Assembly (NCBI GenBank): GCA_964291375.2
Contig: OZ219809.1
Coordinates: 372,001 to 436,000, forward strand
Direction of reading: 5' to 3'
DNA from: 3107 sp001483205
GTDB taxonomy: Bacteria; Pseudomonadota; Alphaproteobacteria; Rhodobacterales; Rhodobacteraceae
DNA: 64,000 nt
A model generated the notes under the pieces. It was not told where the DNA came from, did no database searches, and saw only the letters and a program-made list of their open reading frames with translations. The translations under genes and the position numbers were made by a program. Below, piece after piece: positions 26,048 to 34,649 of this stretch; position 1 is the first letter of the stretch; every line of letters starts with the position of its first letter.

Positions 26048-26863
26048 ATGCCCGATGACAGCGACGCCCTGATTTACGACCCCGACGGCGGCCTGCCCCG
26101 GCTTCTGGAAATCATGCGCCGCCTGCGCGACCCGGACACCGGCTGTCCTTGGGATGTGGAGCAGGACTATGCCTCAATCGCGCCCTATACGATTGAAGAG
26201 GCCCATGAGGTTGCCGATGCCATCGCGCGCGAGGCATGGTCAGAGCTGGAGGGTGAGTTGGGCGACCTGCTGCTTCAGGTGGTCTTTCATGCCCAGATGG
26301 GCAGCGAGGACGGGCGCTTCAGCTTTGACAGCGTGACCAGGGCGATTGCCGATAAGATGGTGGCCCGGCACCCCCATGTGTTCGGTGACGAAAGCCGGGA
26401 CAAATCTGCCGAGCAACAGCTTAAGGATTGGGAGACGATCAAGGCCGCAGAACGGCGGGGGCGCGGCGGGGGCGGTGCTCTGGACGGGGTTGCCATTGGC
26501 CTGCCCGCCCTGATGCGCGCGGTGAAATTGCAGGAACGCGCCGCGCGGGTCGGGTTCGACTGGCCCTCTGCCGATCAGGTGATCGACAAGATTGCCGAGG
26601 AATGCGCGGAGCTTGCAGAGGCGAGAACGCGCCGGAACCGTGCAGAGATGACCGAGGAGTTCGGCGACCTGCTGTTTGCCGTTGTCAATTTCGCCCGGCA
26701 TCTGAGGATTGACCCGGAGGCGGCCCTGCGCGCCGCGAATGCCAAGTTCACCCGGCGGTTCGGAGAGGTTGAGGCGCGGCTCGCCCGGCGGGGGAAACGC
26801 CCCGAGGAGTCGGATTTGGCAGAGATGGATGCGCTGTGGGAAGAGGTGAAGCGGGGGCGGTAG
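26048..26863 (+). CDS. mazG: Nucleoside triphosphate pyrophosphohydrolase
   Basis: Hydrolyses NTPs to NMP and pyrophosphate; housecleaning enzyme. 271 residues with two MazG domains. The first has PWDVEQDYASIAPYTIEEAH and SELEGELGDLLLQVVFHAQM with the metal-binding ExxE and ExxD; the second has KIAEECAELAEARTRRN and EEFGDLLFAVVNFARHL. The ATG at 26048 gives the usual N-terminus before LLEIMRRLRDPDTGCPW. Confidence 0.95.
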   Translation: MPDDSDALIYDPDGGLPRLLEIMRRLRDPDTGCPWDVEQDYASIAPYTIEEAHEVADAIAREAWSELEGELGDLLLQVVFHAQMGSEDGRFSFDSVTRAIADKMVARHPHVFGDESRDKSAEQQLKDWETIKAAERRGRGGGGALDGVAIGLPALMRAVKLQERAARVGFDWPSADQVIDKIAEECAELAEARTRRNRAEMTEEFGDLLFAVVNFARHLRIDPEAALRAANAKFTRRFGEVEARLARRGKRPEESDLAEMDALWEEVKRGR

Positions 26864-26904
26864 GGCGGCTGGAAGGGCTGCTGCATGGCCGGGTGCGGGG
26901 ATAT

Positions 26905-27000
26905 GGCCAAGGTAAGACTTCTGCATAATGGCCGAGTCGGGCAGGGTCAGGGCCGGGACTTAGACTCAAAATCCGGGCGTCAGGCTACAAGCCCGCAGAG
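26905..27000. repeat. Repeat fragment upstream of the thiamin operon
   Basis: AGACTTCTGCATAATGGCCG at about 26914 is a repeat end; GGGACTTAGACTCAAAATCC then GGGCGTCAGGCTAC (about 26957-26990) is the same module as at 7394 and, inverted, at 1027. It lies just before the riboswitch, so it may be part of the operon's upstream regulatory region. Confidence 0.68.
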
Positions 27001-27042
27001 AGGCTTGTATTCCCCTGCGGCACCTGCTAACCCGGCCCTGCC

Positions 27043-27121
27043 GTTGGGGTGCCCGCATCCGGGCTGAGAGGCGCTTGCCAACCCATCGTACCTGATCCGG
27101 GTCATGCCGGCGTAGGGAATG
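27043..27121 (+). promoter_or_regulatory. TPP riboswitch (THI element)
   Basis: The conserved strings are present in the right order: GGGGTGCCCGCATCCGGGCT then GAGAGG, ACCCATCGTACCTGATCCGG, and TCATGCCGGCGTAGGGAA. P1 pairs GGGG-side bases near 27046 with the end of AGGGAA. It lies 65 bp upstream of the thiD start, so thiamin pyrophosphate should shut down the ten-gene operon, by blocking the Shine-Dalgarno site or by termination. Confidence 0.94.
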
Positions 27122-27186
27122 GTAACCGGGCGCTTCAACGCCTTTACTCCGGTTCTTGCCCCGCATGGCCCCAGCCGGAGGCCGCG

Positions 27187-27990
27187 TTGGAAACAGCCTG
27201 CAAAATCCTGATCATCGCCGGGTCTGATTCGGGCGGCGGCGCGGGCATTCAGGCCGACATCAAAACGGCCTCGGCGCTCGGCGTCTATGCGGCCACGGCG
27301 ATCACCGCGGTCACGGCACAAAACACCGTCGGCGTTCAGGCGGTTGCGGCCCTGCCCCCGGATATGATCACCGCACAGATACATTCGGTGCTGTCGGACA
27401 TTGACATCGACGCCATCAAAATCGGAATGCTGGCCGATGCGCCGCTGATCCGCGCAGTCGCCGATGCAATCGGGCCATTCGGCGGGCCGGTGGTGCTCGA
27501 CCCGGTGATGGTGGCGAAATCCGGCGCGCCCCTGCTGGAGCGCGAGGCGGTTGATGCCCTGCGATCCGCCCTGTTGCCGCGCGCGGATGTGCTGACCCCC
27601 AACCTGCCGGAAGCCGCCCGATTGCTGGATGAGGCCGAAGCCCCGGACGAAGACACCGCCGCCCGACAGGGGCGCGCCCTGTGCGCACTGGGGGCGCGCG
27701 CCACCCTTATGAAGGGCGGCCACGGGACCGGCCCGGTCTGCACCGACCTGCTGATCCATGAGCAAGGTATCGACCGGCTCCGGGCCCCCCGCCTGACCAC
27801 CCGCAACACCCATGGCACCGGGTGCTCTCTGTCATCAGCCATTGCGTCGGAACTGGCCAGGGGGCAAGGATTGAGACCAGCGGTGGCACGGGCGCATGGC
27901 TGGCTTCAGGGTGCGATCAGGGCGGCGGACGGGCTGGGCGTCGGCCATGGCCACGGCCCGGTGCATCACTTTCACGAGCTTTGGACATGA
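27187..27990 (+). CDS. thiD: Hydroxymethylpyrimidine/phosphomethylpyrimidine kinase
   Basis: Phosphorylates HMP and HMP-P to HMP-PP for thiamin. 267 residues. Ribokinase-fold hallmarks: ILIIAGSDSGGGAGIQADIK at the start, AIKIGMLADAPLI, VLDPVMVAKSGAPLL, TLMKGGHGTG, and the anion-hole NTHGTGCSLSSAIASELA. I choose TTG 27187 because CCGGAGG lies just upstream and it gives the family N-terminus; the upstream open frame runs through the riboswitch. Stop overlaps the thiO start (ATGA). Confidence 0.93.
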   Translation: METACKILIIAGSDSGGGAGIQADIKTASALGVYAATAITAVTAQNTVGVQAVAALPPDMITAQIHSVLSDIDIDAIKIGMLADAPLIRAVADAIGPFGGPVVLDPVMVAKSGAPLLEREAVDALRSALLPRADVLTPNLPEAARLLDEAEAPDEDTAARQGRALCALGARATLMKGGHGTGPVCTDLLIHEQGIDRLRAPRLTTRNTHGTGCSLSSAIASELARGQGLRPAVARAHGWLQGAIRAADGLGVGHGHGPVHHFHELWT

Positions 27991-28952
27991 CGGGCCGGTT
28001 CACCATCCTTGGCGCGGGCGTTGTCGGGCTGGCGGTGGCGACCGAACTGGCGGCGCGCGGGGCGACGGCGGATGTGTTCGACCCAAAGACAGAACCGGGC
28101 GGGCATCAGTGCTCTTGGTGGGCAGGGGGCATGTTGGCCCCGTTCTGCGAGGGCGAAACCGCTGAGCCGGTTGTTGTCCGGCTGGGCCGGGAAGCGGCAG
28201 ACTGGTGGCAGGCTGCGGGTGTTCCGGTGATCCGCCGCGGGTCTCTGGTGGTGACGCCGGACCGTGACGCGAGAGAACTCGACCGTTTCGCCCGCCGCAC
28301 CACAGGGCACAGGTGGCTGGATGCTGAGGCTCTGGCCGAAACCGAACCTGCGCTTGCCGGGCGCTTTTCCCGGGCGCTGCACTTCCCGGATGAGGCGCAT
28401 CTGACCCCGCGTGAGGCGCTGAGGGCGCTGCACGGGCGGCTTTCGGTGCGGCGCGCCCCCCCGAACGGCGGGCGCATGACAGGCCCGACGCTGGATTGCC
28501 GGGGCCTTGCCGCGCGCGATGCCCTGCCCGACCTGCGCGGCGTGCGCGGAGAGATGGCGGTGCTGCGCTGCCCGGCCTTCACACTGACGCGCCCCGTGCG
28601 GCTGCTGCATCCGCGTTGCCCGCTCTATGTCGTCCCCCATGGCGGCGGGGTCTTCATGCTGGGGGCAACACAGATCGAAAGCGACCACCGTGGCCCGGCA
28701 ACGCTGCGCTCGGTGATGGAGCTTCTGGGTGCGGCCTATGCGCTTGATCCCGCGCTGGCCGAGGCAGAGGTGCAGGAGCTTGGCGCAGATGCCCGCCCGG
28801 CCTTTCCCGACAACCTGCCCCGCATCCGGCAGCGGGGGCAGACGACCTATGTCAACGGCCTGTTCCGCCATGGCTTTCTGCTGGCCCCTGCGTTGGCGCG
28901 GCGGGCGGCGGACCTGGTGCTGGATGGCCGGAAATCGGAGGTGGTGGAATGA
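27987..28952 (+). CDS. thiO: Glycine oxidase ThiO (FAD-dependent)
   Basis: Oxidises glycine to iminoacetate (dehydroglycine) for thiazole formation, the oxygen-dependent alternative to ThiH. 321 residues, slightly short of Bacillus ThiO. FAD-binding start FTILGAGVVGLAVATELAARG, then SWWAGGMLAPFCEGE, GGVFMLGATQIESDHRG and YVNGLFRHGFLLAPALA at the C-terminus. Coupled by ATGA overlaps to thiD before and thiS after it. Confidence 0.92.
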   Translation: MTGRFTILGAGVVGLAVATELAARGATADVFDPKTEPGGHQCSWWAGGMLAPFCEGETAEPVVVRLGREAADWWQAAGVPVIRRGSLVVTPDRDARELDRFARRTTGHRWLDAEALAETEPALAGRFSRALHFPDEAHLTPREALRALHGRLSVRRAPPNGGRMTGPTLDCRGLAARDALPDLRGVRGEMAVLRCPAFTLTRPVRLLHPRCPLYVVPHGGGVFMLGATQIESDHRGPATLRSVMELLGAAYALDPALAEAEVQELGADARPAFPDNLPRIRQRGQTTYVNGLFRHGFLLAPALARRAADLVLDGRKSEVVE

Positions 28953-29146
28953 AGATCACGTTGAACGGCAAACCCTGCGAGACCCCGGCGGGCACACTGG
29001 CCGAGGTGCTCGCCCATTCGGGATATGGCGGGGCGACGGTGGCAACAGCGGTGAACGGCAGTTTTGTGCCTGCCGGGGCGCGGGGTGCCACACCGTTGAC
29101 TGATGGTGACCGGGTTGAGGTCGTCGCCCCGCGTCAGGGGGGTTGA
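28949..29146 (+). CDS. thiS: Sulfur carrier protein ThiS
   Basis: 65-residue ubiquitin-fold carrier beginning MKITLNGKPCETPAGTLAEV and ending in the required Gly-Gly (APRQGG), which ThiF adenylates and which then carries the thiocarboxylate sulfur to ThiG. The start overlaps thiO by 4 bp. Confidence 0.95.
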   Translation: MKITLNGKPCETPAGTLAEVLAHSGYGGATVATAVNGSFVPAGARGATPLTDGDRVEVVAPRQGG

Positions 29147-29149
29147 CCG

Positions 29150-29941
29150 GTGCCGGTTTTCTACGGAACCGAAGTGGCGTCCCGGCTGATGCTGGGCACG
29201 GCGCAATATCCGTCCCCGGCGGTGCTTGAAAGCGCGTTCCGCCGTTCGGGGGCGGGCGTTGCCACGGTCTCTTTGCGGCGCGAATCGGCGGGCGATGGCG
29301 GCGGTGGCGATAACGGCGACGGCGGCAATGCGTTCTGGACCCTGATCCGGTCGCTCGGTGTGCATGTCCTGCCCAACACCGCCGGGTGCCACAGCGCGCG
29401 CGAGGCCATCACCACCGCCCGAATGGCGCGCGAGGTATTTGAAACCGACTGGATCAAGCTCGAGGTGATCGGCCATGCTGATACCCTGCAACCGGACCCG
29501 TTCGGGCTGTTAGAGGCCGCCAAGCACCTGGCCGGGGACGGGTTCAGGGTGTTTCCCTACACCACCGAGGACGGCGTTCTGGCCGGGCGGCTGCTGGATG
29601 CGGGGTGTGAGGTGCTGATGCCGTGGGGGGCACCTATCGGCACCGGGCGGGGGCTGAACAACCTCTACGGCCTGCGCACCCTGCGCGCGCAGTTCCCCGA
29701 CGTGCCGATGGTGATTGACGCCGGTTTGGGGTTGCCCAGCCACGCCGCGCAGGCGATGGAGCTGGGTTTTGATGCCGTGCTGCTGAACACCGCCGTGGCC
29801 AGGGCGGGCGATCCTGCGGCGATGGCCGAGGGCTTTGCCCGCGCGACAGAGGCCGGACGGCTGGGCCTTGATGCCGACCCGATGCCGCCGCGCGACATGG
29901 CCGCGCCTTCAACGCCCGTTCTTGGCCTGCCGGTGCTCTGA
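29150..29941 (+). CDS. thiG: Thiazole synthase
   Basis: Forms the thiazole ring from DXP, dehydroglycine and ThiS-thiocarboxylate. 263 residues. TIM-barrel features: SRLMLGTAQYPSPAVLESAF, ATVSLRRE, the Schiff-base Lys in WIKLEVIGHADTLQPDPFGL, EVLMPWGAPIGTGRGLNN and MVIDAGLGLPSHAAQAMELG. GTG start at 29150, 3 bp after the thiS stop. A Gly/Asp-rich insertion (AGDGGGGDNGDGG) in the loop after SLRRE is longer than usual. Confidence 0.95.
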   Translation: MPVFYGTEVASRLMLGTAQYPSPAVLESAFRRSGAGVATVSLRRESAGDGGGGDNGDGGNAFWTLIRSLGVHVLPNTAGCHSAREAITTARMAREVFETDWIKLEVIGHADTLQPDPFGLLEAAKHLAGDGFRVFPYTTEDGVLAGRLLDAGCEVLMPWGAPIGTGRGLNNLYGLRTLRAQFPDVPMVIDAGLGLPSHAAQAMELGFDAVLLNTAVARAGDPAAMAEGFARATEAGRLGLDADPMPPRDMAAPSTPVLGLPVL

Positions 29942-30537
29942 TGGCCCTTGACCGCTTCTATCCGATCTTTGATGATCCCGCCTGGCTGGAACGCGCATTG
30001 CCCTTGGGGGTGCGGCTGGTGCAGATGCGCATCAAGGACCGTCCGCCGCCGGAATTGCGCGCGATGCTGGCCCGGTCGCGCGACCTGTGCCGCACGGCGG
30101 GGGCGGTGCTGGTGGTGAATGATCACTGGCAAATCGCCATCGATCTTGGCTGCGACTGGGTGCATCTGGGGCAGGAAGATCTCGACACCGCAGACCTTGG
30201 CGCAATCCGCCGCGCCGGTCTGCGTCTTGGCGTTTCCACCCATGACGAGGCCGAACTGGACCGCGCGCTTTCCCTGTCGCCGGATTATGTGGCGCTGGGG
30301 CCGGTTTGGCCGACGATCCTGAAACAGATGAAATGGGCACCGCAGGGGCTGGACCGGGTGCGCCTGTGGAAAGACCGTATCGGCGCGCTGCCTCTGGTGG
30401 CCATCGGCGGCCTGAGTGTGGAGCGCGCGGGGGTGGCCTTGGCGGCGGGGGCCGACAGCGTTGCGGTTGTCACCGACATCACCCTGAACCCTGCGCCGGA
30501 GGCGCGCATCACCCGGTGGATCGGGGCCACGCGATGA
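29941..30537 (+). CDS. thiE: Thiamine-phosphate synthase
   Basis: Joins HMP-PP and thiazole phosphate. 198 residues; VRLVQMRIKDRPPPELRAML, VLVVNDHWQIAIDLGCDWVH, LGQEDL, LGVSTHDEAELDRAL, YVALGPVWPTILKQMKWAPQ and VAIGGLSVERAGVALAAGAD are the normal ThiE strands. The TGATG overlap with thiG couples translation. Confidence 0.93.
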   Translation: MALDRFYPIFDDPAWLERALPLGVRLVQMRIKDRPPPELRAMLARSRDLCRTAGAVLVVNDHWQIAIDLGCDWVHLGQEDLDTADLGAIRRAGLRLGVSTHDEAELDRALSLSPDYVALGPVWPTILKQMKWAPQGLDRVRLWKDRIGALPLVAIGGLSVERAGVALAAGADSVAVVTDITLNPAPEARITRWIGATR

Positions 30538-31520
30538 GCCGTTATGCCCGCCAGATTGCCGTGCCGGGGTTCGGCATCGCCGCGCAGGAGCGCCTGCAAC
30601 GGGCCTCGGCGCTGGTGGTTGGCGCGGGCGGGCTGGCGTCGCCGGTGCTGCAATACCTGGCCGGTGCCGGTGTTGGCCACCTGTGTGTCGTTGATCCGGA
30701 CCGGGTGGAGACCGGCAACCTGCACCGGCAGACGCTGTTTGCCATGGCCGATGTCGGACGCCCCAAGGTCGCCGCCGCTGCCGCCGCGATCCGGGCGCTG
30801 AACCCAGAGGCCCGCGTGACCCCGGTTCAGGCCCGCCTTGATCCCGAAACCGTCCTGACCCTTGCCGATGACGCCGATGTGGTGCTTGATTGTGCCGACA
30901 GCTTTGCCGTCAGCTATATCCTGTCGGACCATTGCCACCGGACGGGGCAGCCGCTGGTCAGTGCATCGGCGGTGGGGGTCGAGGGCTATGCCGGGGCGTT
31001 TTGCGCCGTCGCGCCGTCGCTGCGGGCGGTGTTTCCCGATCTGCCCGCCCGGATGGGCAGTTGCGCCGGGGATGGCGTGCTCGGGCCTTTGCTGGCCGTT
31101 CTGGGCGGGGTGCAGGCGCAGATGGCGCTGGCGCTTTTGGCCGGTCTTGATCCGTCACCGCTGGGCCGGTTGGTCAGCTATGACGCGCAGGCGATGCGCT
31201 TTGGCGGCTTTGGTTTTCTTGGCGCGCCGGAGCCGCTCGTCGCCCACCGGTTCATTGCGCCCGCGGCAATCCGGCCCGAAGACTATGTTGTCGATCTGCG
31301 CGGCCCGTCCGAGGCCGCACTGATCCGCCCCGACGCCCGCCGCCTGTCCGCCAAAGACCTCGCCCAAACCACCACCGCCCTGCCGGACCCCGGACAGCGC
31401 GCGGTTCTGTGCTGTCGCAGCGGCCTGCGCGCCTGGGGCGCGGCGCATCACCTCTCTGCCCGCTGGGGCGGAGAAATCACCCTTGTCGCCACCGGCGACC
31501 CAAACGGAGAAACCCCATGA
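30534..31520 (+). CDS. thiF: ThiF/MoeB-type adenylyltransferase with C-terminal rhodanese-like domain
   Basis: Adenylates the C-terminus of ThiS (possibly also MoaD) and helps transfer sulfur. 328 residues. The E1-like fold has ALVVGAGGLASPVLQYLAGA, VVDPDRVETGNLHRQTLF and LDCADSFAVSYILSDHC. From about residue 245 a rhodanese-like domain carries the candidate persulfide Cys in AVLCCRSGLRAWG. The usual zinc CxxC pairs are not evident. ATGA overlaps on both sides. Confidence 0.87.
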   Translation: MSRYARQIAVPGFGIAAQERLQRASALVVGAGGLASPVLQYLAGAGVGHLCVVDPDRVETGNLHRQTLFAMADVGRPKVAAAAAAIRALNPEARVTPVQARLDPETVLTLADDADVVLDCADSFAVSYILSDHCHRTGQPLVSASAVGVEGYAGAFCAVAPSLRAVFPDLPARMGSCAGDGVLGPLLAVLGGVQAQMALALLAGLDPSPLGRLVSYDAQAMRFGGFGFLGAPEPLVAHRFIAPAAIRPEDYVVDLRGPSEAALIRPDARRLSAKDLAQTTTALPDPGQRAVLCCRSGLRAWGAAHHLSARWGGEITLVATGDPNGETP

Positions 31521-32458
31521 TGAAATACCTGCTTTTGCCGCTTGCCCTGCTGGTGGCGACCCCGGCGGCGGCCCAGGACCGGATGACGCTGATCCTCGAC
31601 TGGTTCGTCAATCCCGATCACGGGCCGATTATCGTCGCGCAGGAACTCGGCTATTTTGCCGAGGTCGGGCTGGAGGTCGAGGTGATCGCCCCTGCTGATC
31701 CGTCAGACCCGCCGAAGATGGTTGCCGCCGGGCAGGCCGATCTGGCCATTTCCTATCAGCCGCAACTGCATCTGCAAGTGGCCGAGGGCCTGCCGCTGAC
31801 CCGTGTCGGCACACTGGTGGCCACGCCGCTGAACTGCCTGCTGGTGCTGGAGGACGGGCCGATCAACACCCTGTCCGACCTTGCGGGCCGCTCGATTGGT
31901 TTTTCCGTCGCGGGTGTCGAAGAGGCGCTGCTGTCGGCGCTGTTGTCAGAGGGCGGTCTGACCCTTGAGGATGTGGAGCTGGTCAATGTCAACTGGTCGC
32001 TCTCGCCTGCGGTGATGTCGGGGCAGGTGGACGCGGTGATCGGCGCTTTCCGCAATTTTGAACTGAACCAGATGGACATCGAGGGCGTCCCCGGCCGCTG
32101 TTTTTATCTCGAAGAGCACGGCCTGCCGCCCTATGACGAACTGATCTATGTGGCCAACCCCGAGGTCATGGACACCAACCGGATCACCCGCTTTCTGTCC
32201 GCCACCGAACGGGCGACGCAGTATATCGTCAACCATCCCGAAGAAAGCTGGGCGCTGTTTGCCGCCACCTCTGCCGAGCTTGACGATGAACTGAATGCGC
32301 GGGCCTGGGTTGACACGCTGCCACGGTTTGCGCTGCGCCCCGCCGCGCTGGATCAGAGCCGTTATGCCCGGTTCGAGGCATTCCTCTACAAGGCCGGTCT
32401 GGTGGAGGGCGTCAGGCCGGTCAGCGCCATGGCTGTTGATCTGGGGGTGCGGCCCTGA
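31517..32458 (+). CDS. thiY: Thiamin-precursor ABC transporter substrate-binding protein, ThiY-like (NMT1/THI5 family)
   Basis: Periplasmic binding protein, probably for a pyrimidine precursor of thiamin such as N-formyl-aminopyrimidine. 313 residues. Signal peptide MMKYLLLPLALLVATPAAA, then the family start LILDWFVNPDHGPIIVAQEL, PSDPPKMVAAGQADLAISYQ, GRSIGFSVAGVEEALL and the ELNQMDIEGVPGRCFYLEEH segment. Two consecutive ATGs overlap the thiF stop. ThiZ and ThiX follow after tenA. Confidence 0.88.
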   Translation: MMKYLLLPLALLVATPAAAQDRMTLILDWFVNPDHGPIIVAQELGYFAEVGLEVEVIAPADPSDPPKMVAAGQADLAISYQPQLHLQVAEGLPLTRVGTLVATPLNCLLVLEDGPINTLSDLAGRSIGFSVAGVEEALLSALLSEGGLTLEDVELVNVNWSLSPAVMSGQVDAVIGAFRNFELNQMDIEGVPGRCFYLEEHGLPPYDELIYVANPEVMDTNRITRFLSATERATQYIVNHPEESWALFAATSAELDDELNARAWVDTLPRFALRPAALDQSRYARFEAFLYKAGLVEGVRPVSAMAVDLGVRP

Positions 32459-33129
32459 TGGCCTATGGTCAGACCTTTCCCCGGTGGCGCGTTGCCGCCG
32501 GGGATCACTGGGCCTCCTATACCGAACACGCTTTCGTGGCGGGTCTGGGCGACGGGACATTGCCGCGCGCGGCCTTTCTGCACTATCTCGCACAGGATTA
32601 TGTCTTTCTGACGCATTTCTCGCGGGCCTGGGCGCTTGCGGTCACCAAGGCGGACAGCCTGTCTGAAATGCGCCTTGCCGGGGGCATCCTTCATGCCCTG
32701 ATCACAGAGGAAATGCCGCTGCATGTCCGAACCTGCGCCGGGCACGGGATTGACGAGGCAGCGCTGCTCGCCACCGAAGAAAGGGTCGAAAACCTGGCCT
32801 ATACGCGGTTTGTGCTGGAGGCCGGGCACGCGGGCGATTTCCTTGATCTGATGGCGGCGCTCGCCCCTTGCGTGCTGGGATATGGAGAGATCGGGGCGCG
32901 GCTGATGCCGAAGGCCGGGCAGACCCCTTATCGCGAGTGGATAGAGGCCTATGGCGGGGCCGGGTATCAGGGCGTTTGCGTCTCGGTCGGGGCGCTGATC
33001 GATGAGGCCGTGGAAAGCAGGATCGGTGCGGCACCAGAGACCAGCCCGAGATGGGCATCACTTTGCCGGACATTCCGGACGGCGACGCGGCTGGAGGCCG
33101 GGTTCTGGGACATGGGGCTGACCCCGTGA
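32458..33129 (+). CDS. tenA: Aminopyrimidine aminohydrolase / thiaminase II
   Basis: Hydrolyses aminomethylpyrimidine from degraded thiamin to HMP for salvage. 223 residues, all-helical. Residues expected at the active site are seen: FLHYLAQDYVFLTHFSRAWA (Tyr, Asp region), the catalytic Cys in ALAPCVLGYGEIG, YQGVCVSVGALIDEA and a C-terminal Glu in LEAGFWDMGL. This is the Cys-containing TenA_C type. Its place between the binding protein and ATPase genes ties it to imported pyrimidine. Confidence 0.91.
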   Translation: MAYGQTFPRWRVAAGDHWASYTEHAFVAGLGDGTLPRAAFLHYLAQDYVFLTHFSRAWALAVTKADSLSEMRLAGGILHALITEEMPLHVRTCAGHGIDEAALLATEERVENLAYTRFVLEAGHAGDFLDLMAALAPCVLGYGEIGARLMPKAGQTPYREWIEAYGGAGYQGVCVSVGALIDEAVESRIGAAPETSPRWASLCRTFRTATRLEAGFWDMGLTP

Positions 33130-33854
33130 CCGCCGCACCGGGTGTTTATGTGCGCGGCACGGCGCGGGTTGGCGGCAAGACCGTGTTCGGCCCGCTTGAC
33201 CTCTCTGCGCCCGGCGGAGAATGGACCTGCATTCTCGGCCCGTCCGGTGTGGGCAAAACCACGCTTCTGGCCTGTCTTGCGGGCACCGCTGACGGGGTGG
33301 TGCTTGAGGGCGCGGCGGGGGCCGATGACGGGCGGCCTCTGGCGGGGCGCGTCGCGCTGATGGCGCAGTCGGACCTGCTGATGCCGTGGCTTTCGGCGCT
33401 TGACAATGTGTTGCTTGGCGACCGTTTGCGCGGGGATGCACCGCGTGCCGGTCGCGCAGGGTGTCTTCTGGGGCGCATGGGCCTTGAGGGCATGGAAGGG
33501 CGCAAACCCACCGCCCTGTCAGGGGGGCAGAGGCAACGGGTCGCGCTGGCCCGGACGCTGATCGAGGACCGCCCCGTTGTGCTGCTGGATGAGCCGTTTT
33601 CGGCGCTTGATGTCGCACGGCGGGCGCAAATGCAGGAACTGGCCGCCGATGTGCTGTCGGGGCGCACGGTTGTGCATGTGACCCATGATCCGGCAGAGGC
33701 GGCCCGGCTCGGCTCCCGAACCCTGATCCTCACGCCGACCGGCCTGCGGGAAATCACCCCGCCTGCGGCCCCCCTGCCGCCGCGCCGCCCCGATGCGACC
33801 GAAACCCTGGCCCTGACCGGGCGGCTGACCCGGTGTCTTCTCGATGCGGCTTAA
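33126..33854 (+). CDS. thiZ: Thiamin-precursor ABC transporter ATP-binding protein, ThiZ-like
   Basis: 242 residues. Walker A LGPSGVGKTTLL, Q-loop LMAQSDLLMPWLSALDNVLL, signature ALSGGQRQRVALARTLI, Walker B PVVLLDEPFSALD and the H-loop VHVTHD. The GTG at 33126 overlaps the tenA stop by 4 bp and gives the natural N-terminus; the open frame extends further upstream into tenA. Works with ThiY and ThiX. Confidence 0.9.
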   Translation: MTAAPGVYVRGTARVGGKTVFGPLDLSAPGGEWTCILGPSGVGKTTLLACLAGTADGVVLEGAAGADDGRPLAGRVALMAQSDLLMPWLSALDNVLLGDRLRGDAPRAGRAGCLLGRMGLEGMEGRKPTALSGGQRQRVALARTLIEDRPVVLLDEPFSALDVARRAQMQELAADVLSGRTVVHVTHDPAEAARLGSRTLILTPTGLREITPPAAPLPPRRPDATETLALTGRLTRCLLDAA

Positions 33855-34617
33855 GATGGGGCAGATGGGCCGGATAGGCCGCGTGGGCCGGATCGTCCTG
33901 CCCGTGCTGGTGGTTGTCGGCCTCTGGTATGGGGTGATCGGTTTGTGGGATATGCCCCGTTTTATCCTGCCAAGCCCTGGTCAGGTCATCCTGACCTTGT
34001 ATGACAGCCGCGTGGTGATCACTGAGAATGCAGTTGTGACCATGGGCGAGGTTCTGGCCGGTATCGCGTTGGGGGCGTTTCTGGGGGGGCTGTCGGCCAT
34101 CGGGCTGGCGATGTCCCCGCTGGCGCGCACCCTGTTCAGGCCGCTGCTGGTTCTGACCCAGGCCCTGCCGGTTTTCGCGCTTGCCCCGATCCTGACGCTC
34201 TGGTTCGGCTATGGTTTCGGGTCAAAGGTCGCCATGGCGCTGCTGATCATCTATTTCCCGGTCACATCCGCCTTTTATGATGCGCTGATGCGCGCCCCGG
34301 CGGACTGGCTGGCGCTGGCGCGGATCATGGGGGCAACGCCGCTCAATGTGATGTGGCATATCCGCATTCCGGCGGCGCTGCCGGGGTTTCTGTCCGGGCT
34401 GAGGCTGGCGGCGGTCTATGCCCCGATTGGTGCGATCATCGGCGAGTGGGTCGGGGCGTCAAAAGGGCTGGGCTATCTGATGCTGCTGGCCAACGGGCGG
34501 GCCAAGACCGATCTGATGTTCGCCGCGGTGCTGGTGCTGGCGCTGTTTACGCTGGGGCTTTACAAGGCCATTGACGCCTTGTCCGACGAGATTTTGCGCC
34601 GCCGTGAGGGGCGGTAG
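33844..34617 (+). CDS. thiX: Thiamin-precursor ABC transporter permease, ThiX-like
   Basis: 257 residues, about six membrane helices. SsuC/TauC-type permease with LPSPGQVILTLYDSRVVI, the helices LAGIALGAFLGGLSAIGLAM and LLVLTQALPVFALAPILTLW, and the coupling-helix EAA motif ARIMGATPLNVMWHIRIPAA ... GFLSGLRLAAVYAPIGAIIG. Last gene of the operon, overlapping thiZ by 11 bp. Confidence 0.9.
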   Translation: MRLKMGQMGRIGRVGRIVLPVLVVVGLWYGVIGLWDMPRFILPSPGQVILTLYDSRVVITENAVVTMGEVLAGIALGAFLGGLSAIGLAMSPLARTLFRPLLVLTQALPVFALAPILTLWFGYGFGSKVAMALLIIYFPVTSAFYDALMRAPADWLALARIMGATPLNVMWHIRIPAALPGFLSGLRLAAVYAPIGAIIGEWVGASKGLGYLMLLANGRAKTDLMFAAVLVLALFTLGLYKAIDALSDEILRRREGR

Positions 34618-34630
34618 TGACGGCTTGCAA

Positions 34631-34649
34631 CCGAACTTTTGAGGTTCGG
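34631..34649 (+). terminator. Possible terminator hairpin after the thiamin operon
   Basis: CCGAAC-TTTTGAG-GTTCGG forms a perfect six-pair stem 13 bp after the thiX stop. There is no T-run downstream, so it would be a weak or Rho-assisted terminator. Confidence 0.35.
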
